From contig NZ_CP010431.2 in the NCBI RefSeq assembly GCF_000814845.2, positions 2,666,001 through 2,730,000 of the forward strand: 64,000 bases of DNA, written 5' to 3'. Shown piece after piece: positions 54,666 through 62,627 of this stretch (position 1 is its first letter; each line of letters begins with the position of its first letter). The stretch comes from Pandoraea sputorum. GTDB taxonomy: Bacteria; Pseudomonadota; Gammaproteobacteria; Burkholderiales; Burkholderiaceae. The notes below the pieces were generated by a model that was given only the letters and a program-made list of their open reading frames with translations, ran no database searches and was not told the origin of the DNA. The translations under genes and the position numbers were made by a program.

Positions 54666-56326
54666 CAGGCCCTCACACAGACAATGTCCGGAAAGCGGTT
54701 TGCATACTCGAATGCATATTCGAGTTCACCGGGACTCTCCGCATAGATGGTAAAAAGCGGCTGCCCCGCGCCGACTACCGTGCCGATGGGCGATTCAAAC
54801 ACCACCCCGGCACGCTTCGCGAGGGGAGCACCGGCAAGCTTCGCGACGCGCGACAGTTGCCGATTGTCTACGGTGGTGACAACACCAGCGTGGCGAGCCG
54901 TTATCGGCTTGCTATGACGGCCTACGACAGGCTCCAGCATGCCGCCCTGAGCTTCACAGATGCGCTGAAACTGTTGCCATGCGAGCCCGCTGATCAACAC
55001 TCGGCGCGCCATCTGTGCCCCTTCGCCCGGCAACGCCTTGCCGCCGGCTTCCAGGATCCGTCCTGCAATCTCTACGCTCTTGGTCATCAGATCCATCGGT
55101 GCCCGGGCGCGATTCTGCAGCACCGCCAGTATGTCGCGGGCTTCGAGACTGGGCCCGATACCTCGCCCAACCGGCTCTTTGCCCTGGCAGACGTACGTGA
55201 CGACCTCCAGTCCAAGCGCGCGTGCGATGGTACGCAGTCGTTCCGAAAAGCGCGTGCTGGCGTAGTCCGAGCGAATCTTTGTGGTAGGGCCGACCGGAAT
55301 ATCGATCAGGACGTGCGTCGCGCCGACGGCAAGCTTCTTCGACAGAATCGAGGCGATCATCTGCGCCTCGCTGTCCAGTTCCAGGGGGCGCTCCACCTGT
55401 ATCAAAATGTCGTCGGCCGGACTCAGATCCGCCGCGCCACCAAAAACGACGCATCCCCCGACATCCTCGACGACACGGCGCATTTCGTCCGCACCGAGAT
55501 CGACGGGGGCTAACGTTGCCATGGTGTCGGCGGTGCCTGCGGGAGAGGTAATCGCACGCGAAGACGTTTTCGGCATGACCAGGCCCTGCGCCGTTACGAT
55601 CGCCACGACGATAGGTGTAGTCCGATTACCGGGCAGTCCACCAACGCTGTGCTTGTCCATGACCTTGTCGGCAGCCCATGTCAGCGTCTTTCCCGTTGCA
55701 ACCATGACCTGCGTGAGTGAGATGATTTCGTCGTCGGAAAGACGGTCGCCCGTGCACGCGCTCAGGAATGACGATATATGAATGGGCGAATAGCGTCCCG
55801 CAGCGATATCGCCGATCACTTCGCTTAATGCGTCGTATGTGAAGGGTTCGCCGTACATGCGCCCACGAACATGGCGAAAGGATTCCAGCGGTGGCATGTG
55901 ATGAACCCTCACCCAATCGCCTTCGGCAACATCCAGTGCTTGCAGTGCCGCCTCGCTCAAGCCGATCTCGTCGAGTTCCAGCCAATCGCCCGTGACCGTT
56001 TGCAACGTGGCCGCGATGGTCGTCTCACCATAGTCGAGCTGCAAACGCGTCTGCGCGGCAAAGCCTTCGGAACGGCAGACCTGGCTGTCGTGGCGCAGAT
56101 ATGCAACGGCCTCACGAAGGGTGTCGACGCTGACATGGCGCGCACGTAAGCACCGCCCGCAGGGCGGTACGGCGGAATCGGTCTTCGTTTGGCGGTCCGC
56201 CATCCCGGCCTCAGGATCGGGAACCGCAATCGGGCAAGCGCGTTGGACGTTCTCCGGCACGGGGCACCTTCCTTGCAGAATGGGACGCGGGGGCATGGCG
56301 GGAATCACGCTCACACGGACCGACAT
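54665..56326 (-). CDS. Thymidine/AMP phosphorylase-family enzyme
   Basis: Phosphorylase of 553 residues, longer than bacterial DeoA (~440), with an N-terminal extension of about 100 residues. This length resembles archaeal AMP phosphorylases, which split nucleoside monophosphates to base and ribose-1,5-bisphosphate. Motifs include 'DKHSVGGLPGNRTTPIVVAIV' in blocks, 'TSSRAITSPAGTADTMATLAPVDL' in blocks, and 'YASTRFSERL'. Coupled by a one-base overlap to the PRPP-synthetase-like gene. GAGG precedes the ATG; a perfect Fnr box stands 60 bases upstream. Confidence 0.85.
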   Translation of the reverse strand: MSVRVSVIPAMPPRPILQGRCPVPENVQRACPIAVPDPEAGMADRQTKTDSAVPPCGRCLRARHVSVDTLREAVAYLRHDSQVCRSEGFAAQTRLQLDYGETTIAATLQTVTGDWLELDEIGLSEAALQALDVAEGDWVRVHHMPPLESFRHVRGRMYGEPFTYDALSEVIGDIAAGRYSPIHISSFLSACTGDRLSDDEIISLTQVMVATGKTLTWAADKVMDKHSVGGLPGNRTTPIVVAIVTAQGLVMPKTSSRAITSPAGTADTMATLAPVDLGADEMRRVVEDVGGCVVFGGAADLSPADDILIQVERPLELDSEAQMIASILSKKLAVGATHVLIDIPVGPTTKIRSDYASTRFSERLRTIARALGLEVVTYVCQGKEPVGRGIGPSLEARDILAVLQNRARAPMDLMTKSVEIAGRILEAGGKALPGEGAQMARRVLISGLAWQQFQRICEAQGGMLEPVVGRHSKPITARHAGVVTTVDNRQLSRVAKLAGAPLAKRAGVVFESPIGTVVGAGQPLFTIYAESPGELEYAFEYANRFPDIVCVRA

Positions 56327-56385
56327 GCTGGTGCCTCAAAGCCTAGTCGGAATCCCGTAGAAGGTAGCGATTGGTTGTCATGACG

Positions 56386-56399
56386 TTGACGCGGGTCAA
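56386..56399. promoter_or_regulatory. Fnr-type box upstream of the phosphorylase operon
   Basis: TTGACGCGGGTCAA, perfectly symmetric TTGAC-N4-GTCAA. On the minus strand a -10-like TACCTT starts at 56366, 26.5 bases from the centre. Gene start is at 56326. Confidence 0.8.
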
Positions 56400-56445
56400 G
56401 CGGCCGGGCGTCACAGCCGCCAGGCTTTCCGAGGGTGCAAAGACA

Positions 56446-56459
56446 TTGAGATATGTCAA
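56446..56459. promoter_or_regulatory. Fnr-type box upstream of the candidate small RNA
   Basis: TTGAGATATGTCAA (TTGA-N6-TCAA). The -10-like TAAGGT begins at 56482, 29.5 bases from the centre, which puts the start near 56494 with the site at -41.5. The next coding gene on this strand begins only at 56786, beyond a terminator. Confidence 0.72.
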
Positions 56460-56493
56460 CCGTATGCCCGCCGATCGGCGCTAAGGTAAGAGC

Positions 56494-56623
56494 GTTGTCG
56501 GTGCCAGTCGACCGATGTTCGAATCACCCGATGTTGCCGAGTCAGTGGCACTTGCGCCCGTATACGGCCCCGTTCAGGGCGCAAGCAAGTTGGGATTACG
56601 CCCGCTTCGGCGGGCATTTTTTT
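56494..56623 (+). ncRNA. Candidate Fnr-activated small RNA (~130 nt)
   Basis: Bounded by a predicted Fnr-dependent promoter (box 56446-56459, -10 at 56482-56487) and a TTCG-loop terminator with seven T (56600-56623). No credible coding frame fits. Internal structure: stem GTGCCA (56501-56506) / TGGCAC (56546-56551); stem CTTGCGCCC (56551-56559) / GGGCGCAAG (56577-56585); then the terminator stem. The loop of the first stem holds the octamer CCGATGTT twice (56512-56519 and 56528-56535), which could be a duplicated pairing seed. A small RNA with an upstream Fnr site parallels FnrS of enterobacteria in logic, not in sequence. Transcript ends are inferred. Confidence 0.5.
56600..56623 (+). terminator. 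Rho-independent terminator with TTCG tetraloop
   Basis: GCCCGC-TTCG-GCGGGC followed by A and seven T. It lies 163 bases upstream of the next gene, with no coding gene ending before it on this strand. Confidence 0.93.
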
Positions 56624-56653
56624 GCGCGACGGTAGCGCACGCGCGCATTGACA

Positions 56654-56667
56654 TTGACGTGGCGCAA
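56654..56667. promoter_or_regulatory. Degenerate Fnr-type box upstream of the phasin-like gene
   Basis: TTGACGTGGCGCAA keeps one perfect half-site and a weaker second. TATGGT at 56689-56694, 28.5 bases from the centre, is a plausible -10. Confidence 0.5.
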
Positions 56668-56785
56668 GGCGCAATTGCAGCGCGCGATTATGGTTCAAGT
56701 CAGCATGCCTCATCACGCCTGCGCGTGAGGCCCGGGTCGATACCGACCCACCGCGGGCACGCAATTGGTTCAAGGAGCTCCGACA

Positions 56786-57301
56786 ATGCCTACCGAACAG
56801 AATCCGCCGCTGCACATTTACAAAGCGCCGATGCTCGCAGCGCTTGACGCACATCGCCACTGGCTCGCCAATCTCAAATGCCTGCGACAGGTGCAACTAC
56901 AGGCGGATGACGGGTTGCTTGAAGCGGACGATGCGTTTGGTGCCGAACTGGCCAATGCGCCAAGCTTTAATGCCGTCTTCACCAGCCAACTCGCGTTCAT
57001 CAACCGCCAGTTGGCGGTCCAGCATCTGATCTGGCAGGGGTGGTTGCAGATGGGAGCGCGTGGACCTGCCGCATGGGCGGAGCAGTACCAGTGCGCCGAA
57101 AAGGCGTGGCAGCACATTTTCTCGGATACGCTCGACGCCTCGTCGAATCGCGGCTCGAGTGCATGGGAAGCGTGGGGCGATTTGACGCGATCCGCGATGG
57201 ACGCCGTCAACACCCTGTCAGGAGAAACCGGGCGAACGCTGGCGCAGCGCCTGGCCTCGCTCCAAACGACACTCGTCGGCACGGCCAGCGAAAAACAGTG
57301 A
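56786..57301 (+). CDS. Phasin-like helical protein
   Basis: Protein of 171 residues, almost all helical and amphipathic ('FNAVFTSQLAFINRQLAVQ', 'EAWGDLTRSAMDAVNTLSGETG'). This pattern and context suggest a phasin or related granule-associated protein; phasins occur in the similar lxa locus. No diagnostic motif is certain. AAGGAG lies ten bases before the ATG; the in-frame TTG at 56765 is less likely. Confidence 0.55.
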   Translation: MPTEQNPPLHIYKAPMLAALDAHRHWLANLKCLRQVQLQADDGLLEADDAFGAELANAPSFNAVFTSQLAFINRQLAVQHLIWQGWLQMGARGPAAWAEQYQCAEKAWQHIFSDTLDASSNRGSSAWEAWGDLTRSAMDAVNTLSGETGRTLAQRLASLQTTLVGTASEKQ

Positions 57302-57368
57302 GGTCCGGGCGCAGCGTCGATCATGAATGACAACGGCCAGACGGACCGGATTATCCGAGGAGACTATC

Positions 57369-58409
57369 GTGACCCAAACCTACGACGACCGGCTTCACGC
57401 GTGGTGCGTTGACGAGCAGACGTTCCCAACATCGGCTTCTGCGCGCGAAAAGCTCCGGTTCTGTCTGCAATACGCGATTCTTGCCCCCTCGACTCACAAC
57501 ACGCAGCCGTGGCGCTTCGTCCTGGGCGACGATAGTGACGATAGCGTGCTGCTGTGCGCGGATCGATCTCGAGGACTTCCCGTCAGCGACACTTACGACC
57601 GCGAACTGGCGATCAGTTGCGGCGCGGCCTTGTTCAATCTACGCGTCGCGCTCAGTCATTTCGGTTGTGCCTACGCAATCCGGATTTTGCCCGCGTCTGC
57701 CGAGCCCGATGTCATCGCCAGTGTTCAGCTTCTGGACGAAGGTTTCGTCGACCCTGTCATTGCAAGGCACTTCACCTCGATCTTGCGCAGAGTAACGAAT
57801 CGCCAGCTATTTGACGCAGCGCCGGTGCCCCAAGTCGTGATCGATCAGCTGTGCAAAAGTGCTGAGGCCGAGGGGGCTCGACTAACGCCTGTCGTTGACG
57901 AAAGCGACCGCCTGCGTCTGGCAGAACTGATCGATCGGGCGGATCGGGCGCAACTTGGCGATGCTCGCTTTCGCAGAGAACTTGCGTTGTGGGTCAGCGC
58001 GTCGCGCCGTGACGACGGCATGGCCAGCTACTCGTCGACAGAAAGCCATCTTCTCGACTTCGCGTCGCCGGTCCTTGCGTCCGTTGTCAGAACGTTCGAT
58101 ATCGGCGGCGGCATTGCCGCAAGCCACCGGCGCATCGTCCAGGGATCGCCGCTACTGGTGTGCCTAAGCACCCCCGCCGACAATCCGGAAAACTGGATCA
58201 TGGCGGGGCAGGCCATGCAGCGCGTTCTGCTCACACTGACGGACAACGGGCTGTACGCTTCGTTTCTCAACCAGCCGATCGAAGTCGATGCGTTGCGCGC
58301 CGATGTCGGTGCAGGCGCTTCGGATCATCCGCAATTGCTGTTGCGCGTGGGGTATGGCGCCTCGCAAGCGCACACGCCGCGCCGCAGCCTGGCGTCGGTC
58401 GTCTCCTGA
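57369..58409 (+). CDS. Nitroreductase-fold protein, Acg-like
   Basis: Protein of 346 residues of the FMN nitroreductase superfamily. 'ILAPSTHNTQPWRF' is the flavin-binding start, 'SRGLPVSDTYDRELAISCGAAL' (in blocks) the next, and 'RRVTNRQLF' follows. The style is that of Acg proteins, which in mycobacteria belong to the DosR dormancy regulon and may store flavin rather than catalyse. GTG start at 57369 with GAGGAG upstream; ATG at 57327 has none. It lies 67 bases after the phasin-like gene. Confidence 0.82.
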   Translation: MTQTYDDRLHAWCVDEQTFPTSASAREKLRFCLQYAILAPSTHNTQPWRFVLGDDSDDSVLLCADRSRGLPVSDTYDRELAISCGAALFNLRVALSHFGCAYAIRILPASAEPDVIASVQLLDEGFVDPVIARHFTSILRRVTNRQLFDAAPVPQVVIDQLCKSAEAEGARLTPVVDESDRLRLAELIDRADRAQLGDARFRRELALWVSASRRDDGMASYSSTESHLLDFASPVLASVVRTFDIGGGIAASHRRIVQGSPLLVCLSTPADNPENWIMAGQAMQRVLLTLTDNGLYASFLNQPIEVDALRADVGAGASDHPQLLLRVGYGASQAHTPRRSLASVVS

Positions 58410-58474
58410 CCTGTGTCGGTCATCCGTTCCGGCCCGATGTCTTTGCCGAGCGGGTCACGCAAGCGGGATCAGCA

Positions 58475-59782
58475 ATGACATCGGATCTGGCTAACGAACG
58501 CTCACGGACGCGCGTCGCGACGCTGCGCAGGCTTATCCGCGAGAATCCGCTTGCACGCATCGGACCGGGCATGATCACCGGCGTTGCGGACGACGACCCG
58601 AGCGGTGTCGTCACCTATTCGCAGGCGGGCGCGCAGTTCGGCCTGAATATGCTGTGGACCATGCCGCTGGCTTTTCCGCTCATGGCGGCGATGCAGCTCA
58701 TTTGTGCCCGTATCGGTCGCGTCACCGGCAAGGGCCTGGCGGCCAATATCGGCACGAGATTTCCGCCGTCGGTGCTTCGCGGGACTGTCGCGCTGCTGCT
58801 CGTGGCCAATACACTCAATATTGCAGCAGACCTCGCCGCTATGGGGGAGGTCGCAGAGTTGATCGTCGGTGTCGAGCGGCACTGGATGACGGTCGGTTTT
58901 GCGCTCGGCACGTTGTCGTTGCAGATATTCGTGCCATATCACCGGTATGTCGTCTTCCTCAAATGGCTGACGATGTCTTTGCTCGCCTATGCCGCCGTGC
59001 TGTTCACAGTGCATGTGCCGTGGCATACCGTGGCGCTGAGAACGTTTCTTCCCGAACTGAAGCTCGACGCGTCCGCAGCGGCGGTGGTCGTCGCTGTGTT
59101 CGGCACCACCATCAGTCCGTACCTCTTCTTTTGGCAAGCCTCGGAAGAGGTCGAAGACATGGCGCGCAATCGGGCTGCGCAGCCGCTGGTGGACGACGCG
59201 ACCGCCGCCGGACCCGAATTGCGCCGGATCGGATGGGATACCTGGAGCGGGATGTTTTACTCGGATCTGACGGCCTATTTCGTGATCCTCGCGACTGCGC
59301 TCACCTTGCACGCCGCAGGCGTGACGCGCATCGACACCGCAGCACAGGCGGCCAGCGCACTGCGCCCGCTGGCAGGGGATATGGCGTACGTGCTGTTCAG
59401 CATCGGCATCGTGAGCGTCGGGTTGATCGGCGTGCCGGTGCTTGCGGCGTCGGGCGCTTACGCGCTGGCCGAGTCACTGCATTGGGAGGAGGGGCTCGAG
59501 CGCAAGCTCACCGGTGCCAAGGGCTTCTACGGCATCATCGCACTGAGCATTCTGGTCGCGACCGGCATGCAGTTCACGACGATAAGCCCGATGAGAGCGC
59601 TCTTCTGGAGCGCGGTGATCAACGGCGTCGTGGCCGTCCCGCTGATGGTGATCGTGCTTGTGCTTGCCGCGAGTCGTTCGGTGATGGGCCAGTTTACGGC
59701 CCGTTGGCCGATCCTGGCGTTGGGGTGGATCGCGACAGGGGTGATGGGGGCAGCGGCGCTCGTCATGCTATGGCCTGATTGA
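58475..59782 (+). CDS. NRAMP-family transporter, divergent clade
   Basis: Membrane protein of 435 residues with about eleven helices. It begins the core with 'GPGMITGVADDDPSGVVTYSQAGAQFG' (in blocks): the metal-binding helix 1 motif DPGN of canonical MntH is replaced by DDPSG. 'TTISPYLFFWQASEEVED' is the helix 6 region, where the canonical MPH motif is also absent. Ion specificity therefore cannot be assumed to be manganese. Likely in the operon starting at 56786. Confidence 0.83.
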   Translation: MTSDLANERSRTRVATLRRLIRENPLARIGPGMITGVADDDPSGVVTYSQAGAQFGLNMLWTMPLAFPLMAAMQLICARIGRVTGKGLAANIGTRFPPSVLRGTVALLLVANTLNIAADLAAMGEVAELIVGVERHWMTVGFALGTLSLQIFVPYHRYVVFLKWLTMSLLAYAAVLFTVHVPWHTVALRTFLPELKLDASAAAVVVAVFGTTISPYLFFWQASEEVEDMARNRAAQPLVDDATAAGPELRRIGWDTWSGMFYSDLTAYFVILATALTLHAAGVTRIDTAAQAASALRPLAGDMAYVLFSIGIVSVGLIGVPVLAASGAYALAESLHWEEGLERKLTGAKGFYGIIALSILVATGMQFTTISPMRALFWSAVINGVVAVPLMVIVLVLAASRSVMGQFTARWPILALGWIATGVMGAAALVMLWPD

Positions 59783-59832
59783 GAGACGCCGCCACCCCGT
59801 TGCTTCAATGTGCCGCACAGGGCGCCGTCGCG

Positions 59833-60660
59833 TCAGTGAGACAACAATACCGGTGTGGACATGTGCTTGAGCAGCGTGCGGGTGGCGCCTCCGAATACGA
59901 GCTCCCGTGTCGGTCCATGTCCGTAGGCACCCATGACGATCAGATCGGCCTGATAGGCTTCTGCGACCGACAGCAGTTGTACGCCGTCGCTGGCTTCGGT
60001 GTCTTCCCTGATCGACACTGGCGTAGCGCGCAAGCCGTGCGCCTCCATCAATCGCACGATGTCGTGAAGCGAGGGATCGTCCTCGCCCGGCGCGCGGTCG
60101 ATGCTGACGATCTGAATGTCCTGGGCGCGTCCGAGCAACTGCCAGGCGTCGCCGATCGCACGCCGAGCCTCGCGCGAGCCATTCCACGCTACGACAATGC
60201 GGCGGATTTCGCGAGGCAGCGTCACGTTGTGCGGGACGCCCATGACGGGAACACCGGCCCACCGAATGACGTCGCCCAGCCCATCGAGACCTAACGCAGC
60301 GACTCCGCCCGGCGCATCCGGTTGACCGACGATGCAAAGGTCGGTGGCACGCGCGGCATTCGCGAGGAGCGTCGGCGCTGCACCGTAGGGCGTGCGCCAA
60401 TCGCCAACGATATCCGCCTCGGCGCACAACTTCGAGAAGAGATGCTCAGCCGCCTGGAGTGCCGTACGCGAATGCGCCTCGGTCTGAAAATGCTCGCCCG
60501 ACGACTGAAGCTGTCCGGAATGAACCGCCCCCGGACGGTGAGGTAAATAGATGCCCGAGAGACGGGCCTCGTGTTGTCGCGCCAACTCGGCGCTAAAGCG
60601 CAGCCGCGCCGCCCCCGTCGCGGTGTCGTCCACGTGAACGCAGATTTTCCGTAGGCTCAT
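59833..60660 (-). CDS. Universal stress protein, tandem-domain
   Basis: Protein of 275 residues. First domain 'ICVHVDDTATGAARLRFSAELA' is degenerate; second has 'IVVAWNGSREARRAIG' and ends 'GAYGHGPTRELVFGGATRTLL'. Similar in layout to the gene at 51796. CAGGAG precedes the ATG. Shares the Fnr box at 60784, with minus-strand TATAAA at 60737-60742 as -10. Confidence 0.88.
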   Translation of the reverse strand: MSLRKICVHVDDTATGAARLRFSAELARQHEARLSGIYLPHRPGAVHSGQLQSSGEHFQTEAHSRTALQAAEHLFSKLCAEADIVGDWRTPYGAAPTLLANAARATDLCIVGQPDAPGGVAALGLDGLGDVIRWAGVPVMGVPHNVTLPREIRRIVVAWNGSREARRAIGDAWQLLGRAQDIQIVSIDRAPGEDDPSLHDIVRLMEAHGLRATPVSIREDTEASDGVQLLSVAEAYQADLIVMGAYGHGPTRELVFGGATRTLLKHMSTPVLLSH

Positions 60661-60783
60661 TTGATCGCTCCTGAGATGGGTGTCTTCCTGTTCACCCGAG
60701 GGTTGGCCGTGACGTCGAATCGTCACTGTCTGCCTATTTATAGCCGCGTGAGCACGATTCGCGGTGTCTGCCGATGCCTCCCG

Positions 60784-60797
60784 TTGACGTGCGTCAA
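60784..60797. promoter_or_regulatory. Fnr-type box between universal stress and BON genes
   Basis: TTGACGTGCGTCAA, perfectly symmetric. Possible -10 boxes are TAAAGT (60838) on the plus side and TATAAA (60742) on the minus side, 47.5 and 48.5 bases from the centre. Confidence 0.8.
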
Positions 60798-60894
60798 GCC
60801 GCAGCAAGCCAGATCGGCGCAACGCGATCCCGCGCCCTAAAGTTCAACCACAGAACGGACTCAACGGTTCAACGCATCTCCCCGGAGACATTCG

Positions 60895-61548
60895 ATGAAG
60901 ACCGACATTCAATTGCAGCGCGACGTTATGGACGAACTTGCACGCGACACGAACATCCACGCGAACGACATCGGCGTGGAAGTCAGGGACGGCATCGTCA
61001 CCCTTTCCGGCGACGTCGGCAGCTTTCTCGAAAAGTGTGAGGCAGAACGCGTAGCGAGCAAGGTCGCCGGCGCACGCGCGATCGTGGTGTCGCTGGAAGT
61101 CAAACCGGCGAACCATGACCGTCAGACCGACGCCGACATCGCGCGCGCAGCGCTCGCCATTCTCAAATGGCACGCGGGCCTACCGCCTGAGGGGATGCAC
61201 GTCAAGGTCGAGAATGGCTGGGTCACGCTGGAGGGCGCTGCGCCGATGTACACGCAGCGCTTGCAGGCGGAGAACGCCGTACGTGCGTTGCGCGGTGTCA
61301 AAGGCGTCATCAACGACATCAGGGTCGAAGGAAGTCCCCATCGACGCGAGATCGTCGGGCACATCGCTGCAGCGCTTTCGCGCCAGGCGCAACGGGAAGC
61401 TAGCCACCTTGAGATTTCGCTGCTCGGCAACGGCGAAGTCCTGCTCACGGGGACGGTGCACTCGCTCGCGGAGAAGGAAGCGATCCGGGGCGCGGCCATG
61501 AGCACTCACGGCGTTAGCGCGGTCGTAGACCGGCTGCAAGTGGAGTGA
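60895..61548 (+). CDS. Triple BON-domain protein
   Basis: Protein of 217 residues made of three BON domains (about 1-68, 75-145, 148-217), each with a 'V.V.NGWVTLEG'-type strand ('VEVRDGIVTLSGDV', 'VKVENGWVTLEGAA', 'ISLLGNGEVLLTGTV'). BON domains bind phospholipid or serve in envelope stress. No signal peptide is seen, so it should be cytoplasmic, unlike OsmY. CCGGAGA precedes the ATG. Confidence 0.87.
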   Translation: MKTDIQLQRDVMDELARDTNIHANDIGVEVRDGIVTLSGDVGSFLEKCEAERVASKVAGARAIVVSLEVKPANHDRQTDADIARAALAILKWHAGLPPEGMHVKVENGWVTLEGAAPMYTQRLQAENAVRALRGVKGVINDIRVEGSPHRREIVGHIAAALSRQAQREASHLEISLLGNGEVLLTGTVHSLAEKEAIRGAAMSTHGVSAVVDRLQVE

Positions 61549-61606
61549 CGGGAGAGTAGGTGCCACCGCGTTGCGACGTGTGTCGCGACATAACGGGAGA
61601 CGGTCA

Positions 61607-62080
61607 ATGAATCCGAAGCTTGAGACGGTCGTGATGGCGATTCTGGACGGCTGCCGGGAGTTGTCGCTTGCCACGTTGATGCAGGACGGCAATTCGCAAT
61701 CCGACATCGTATGTTTCGTCCATCAAGGGCTCAATATCTACTTTGCGACGGCACGGGACAGCCGCAAGATTGCCAACATCGGGCATAACGCGCAAGTGTC
61801 CTACTGCCTTTTCACACCCTACGCAGGATGGCCGGAGATCAAGGCGATCTCCGGGCATGCCTATGCGGAAATCCTGCCCGATGAATCCGCTGAGCGCTCC
61901 CTCGCCATCCGTTTGCTCGACGCCCGCTTTCCCGATGCGTGGACGCGAGTCCCCGAGCACGGATCGAGTCGAACCACGATCGTGAAGCTCGAATCCTGGG
62001 CAATGAAAGTGCTCGACTATAGCCGTGGCTTCGGTCACGCCGATATCGTCTCGATTGCTTCGAAACGCAAATTTGAATGA
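61607..62080 (+). CDS. Pyridoxamine-5'-phosphate-oxidase-like FMN split-barrel protein
   Basis: Protein of 157 residues with the split-barrel order 'SLATLMQDGNSQSDIVCFV', 'LNIYFATARDSRKIANI', 'HNAQVSYCLF'. Usually binds FMN or F420; specific role unknown. It follows the BON gene by 58 bases and precedes a usp gene by 46, so possibly one operon. Confidence 0.82.
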   Translation: MNPKLETVVMAILDGCRELSLATLMQDGNSQSDIVCFVHQGLNIYFATARDSRKIANIGHNAQVSYCLFTPYAGWPEIKAISGHAYAEILPDESAERSLAIRLLDARFPDAWTRVPEHGSSRTTIVKLESWAMKVLDYSRGFGHADIVSIASKRKFE

Positions 62081-62126
62081 CGTCGTCCGGGGCTGCATAC
62101 GTCGTCTCAAAAACCAGAGGTGCCAC

Positions 62127-62588
62127 ATGTATCGAAACATTCTGATGGCTTTCGACGGCAGCGCTTCGTCGGAGATCGCGCTTACTCATGCCGCACGCCT
62201 CGCGCGCGCGTTGGGCGCCAGCCTGCGTGTCGCTTACGTCGAAGTCGATCCCGCGCTGTACTTCCCCCTGATGGCTGCGGCCTTGCCATCGATTTCCGAC
62301 GTCAGAGACTCGGTCGGTGCGGAAACGATGGCCGTGCGGGAGGCGGCACTGAATGTGCTATCGCGCGAAGGGGTAGCGACCGACTTCATCACGCTGCCGC
62401 TCGTCGACAGTCACATGCACGTGGCCGACCGTGTGCTCGCCGAGGCGCTGCGTGCCGGATCGGATCTTGTCATCTCCGGCTCACATGGCCGTCGGGGGCT
62501 GTCTCGTCTGGCGCTCGGGAGCGAAGCGAGCCGTCTCGTATCACGCGCCGAGATCCCGGTGCTCGTCGTAAAGTCGACCGCTCAGTGA
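62127..62588 (+). CDS. Universal stress protein
   Basis: Single-domain Usp of 153 residues: 'MYRNILMAFDGSASSEIAL' and the nucleotide motif 'GSHGRRGLSRLALGSEASRLV'. AGAGG precedes the ATG at 62127. Convergent with the next usp gene. Confidence 0.9.
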   Translation: MYRNILMAFDGSASSEIALTHAARLARALGASLRVAYVEVDPALYFPLMAAALPSISDVRDSVGAETMAVREAALNVLSREGVATDFITLPLVDSHMHVADRVLAEALRAGSDLVISGSHGRRGLSRLALGSEASRLVSRAEIPVLVVKSTAQ

Positions 62589-62627
62589 TCTTCCCGGCGA
62601 TCTCGCGGGGGAGCGGTTCAATACGCG

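Noticed and set aside
56515..56847. 110-codon plus-strand frame beginning within the candidate small RNA
   Set aside because: Runs through a strong terminator and into the phasin-like gene in another frame, with no ribosome site.
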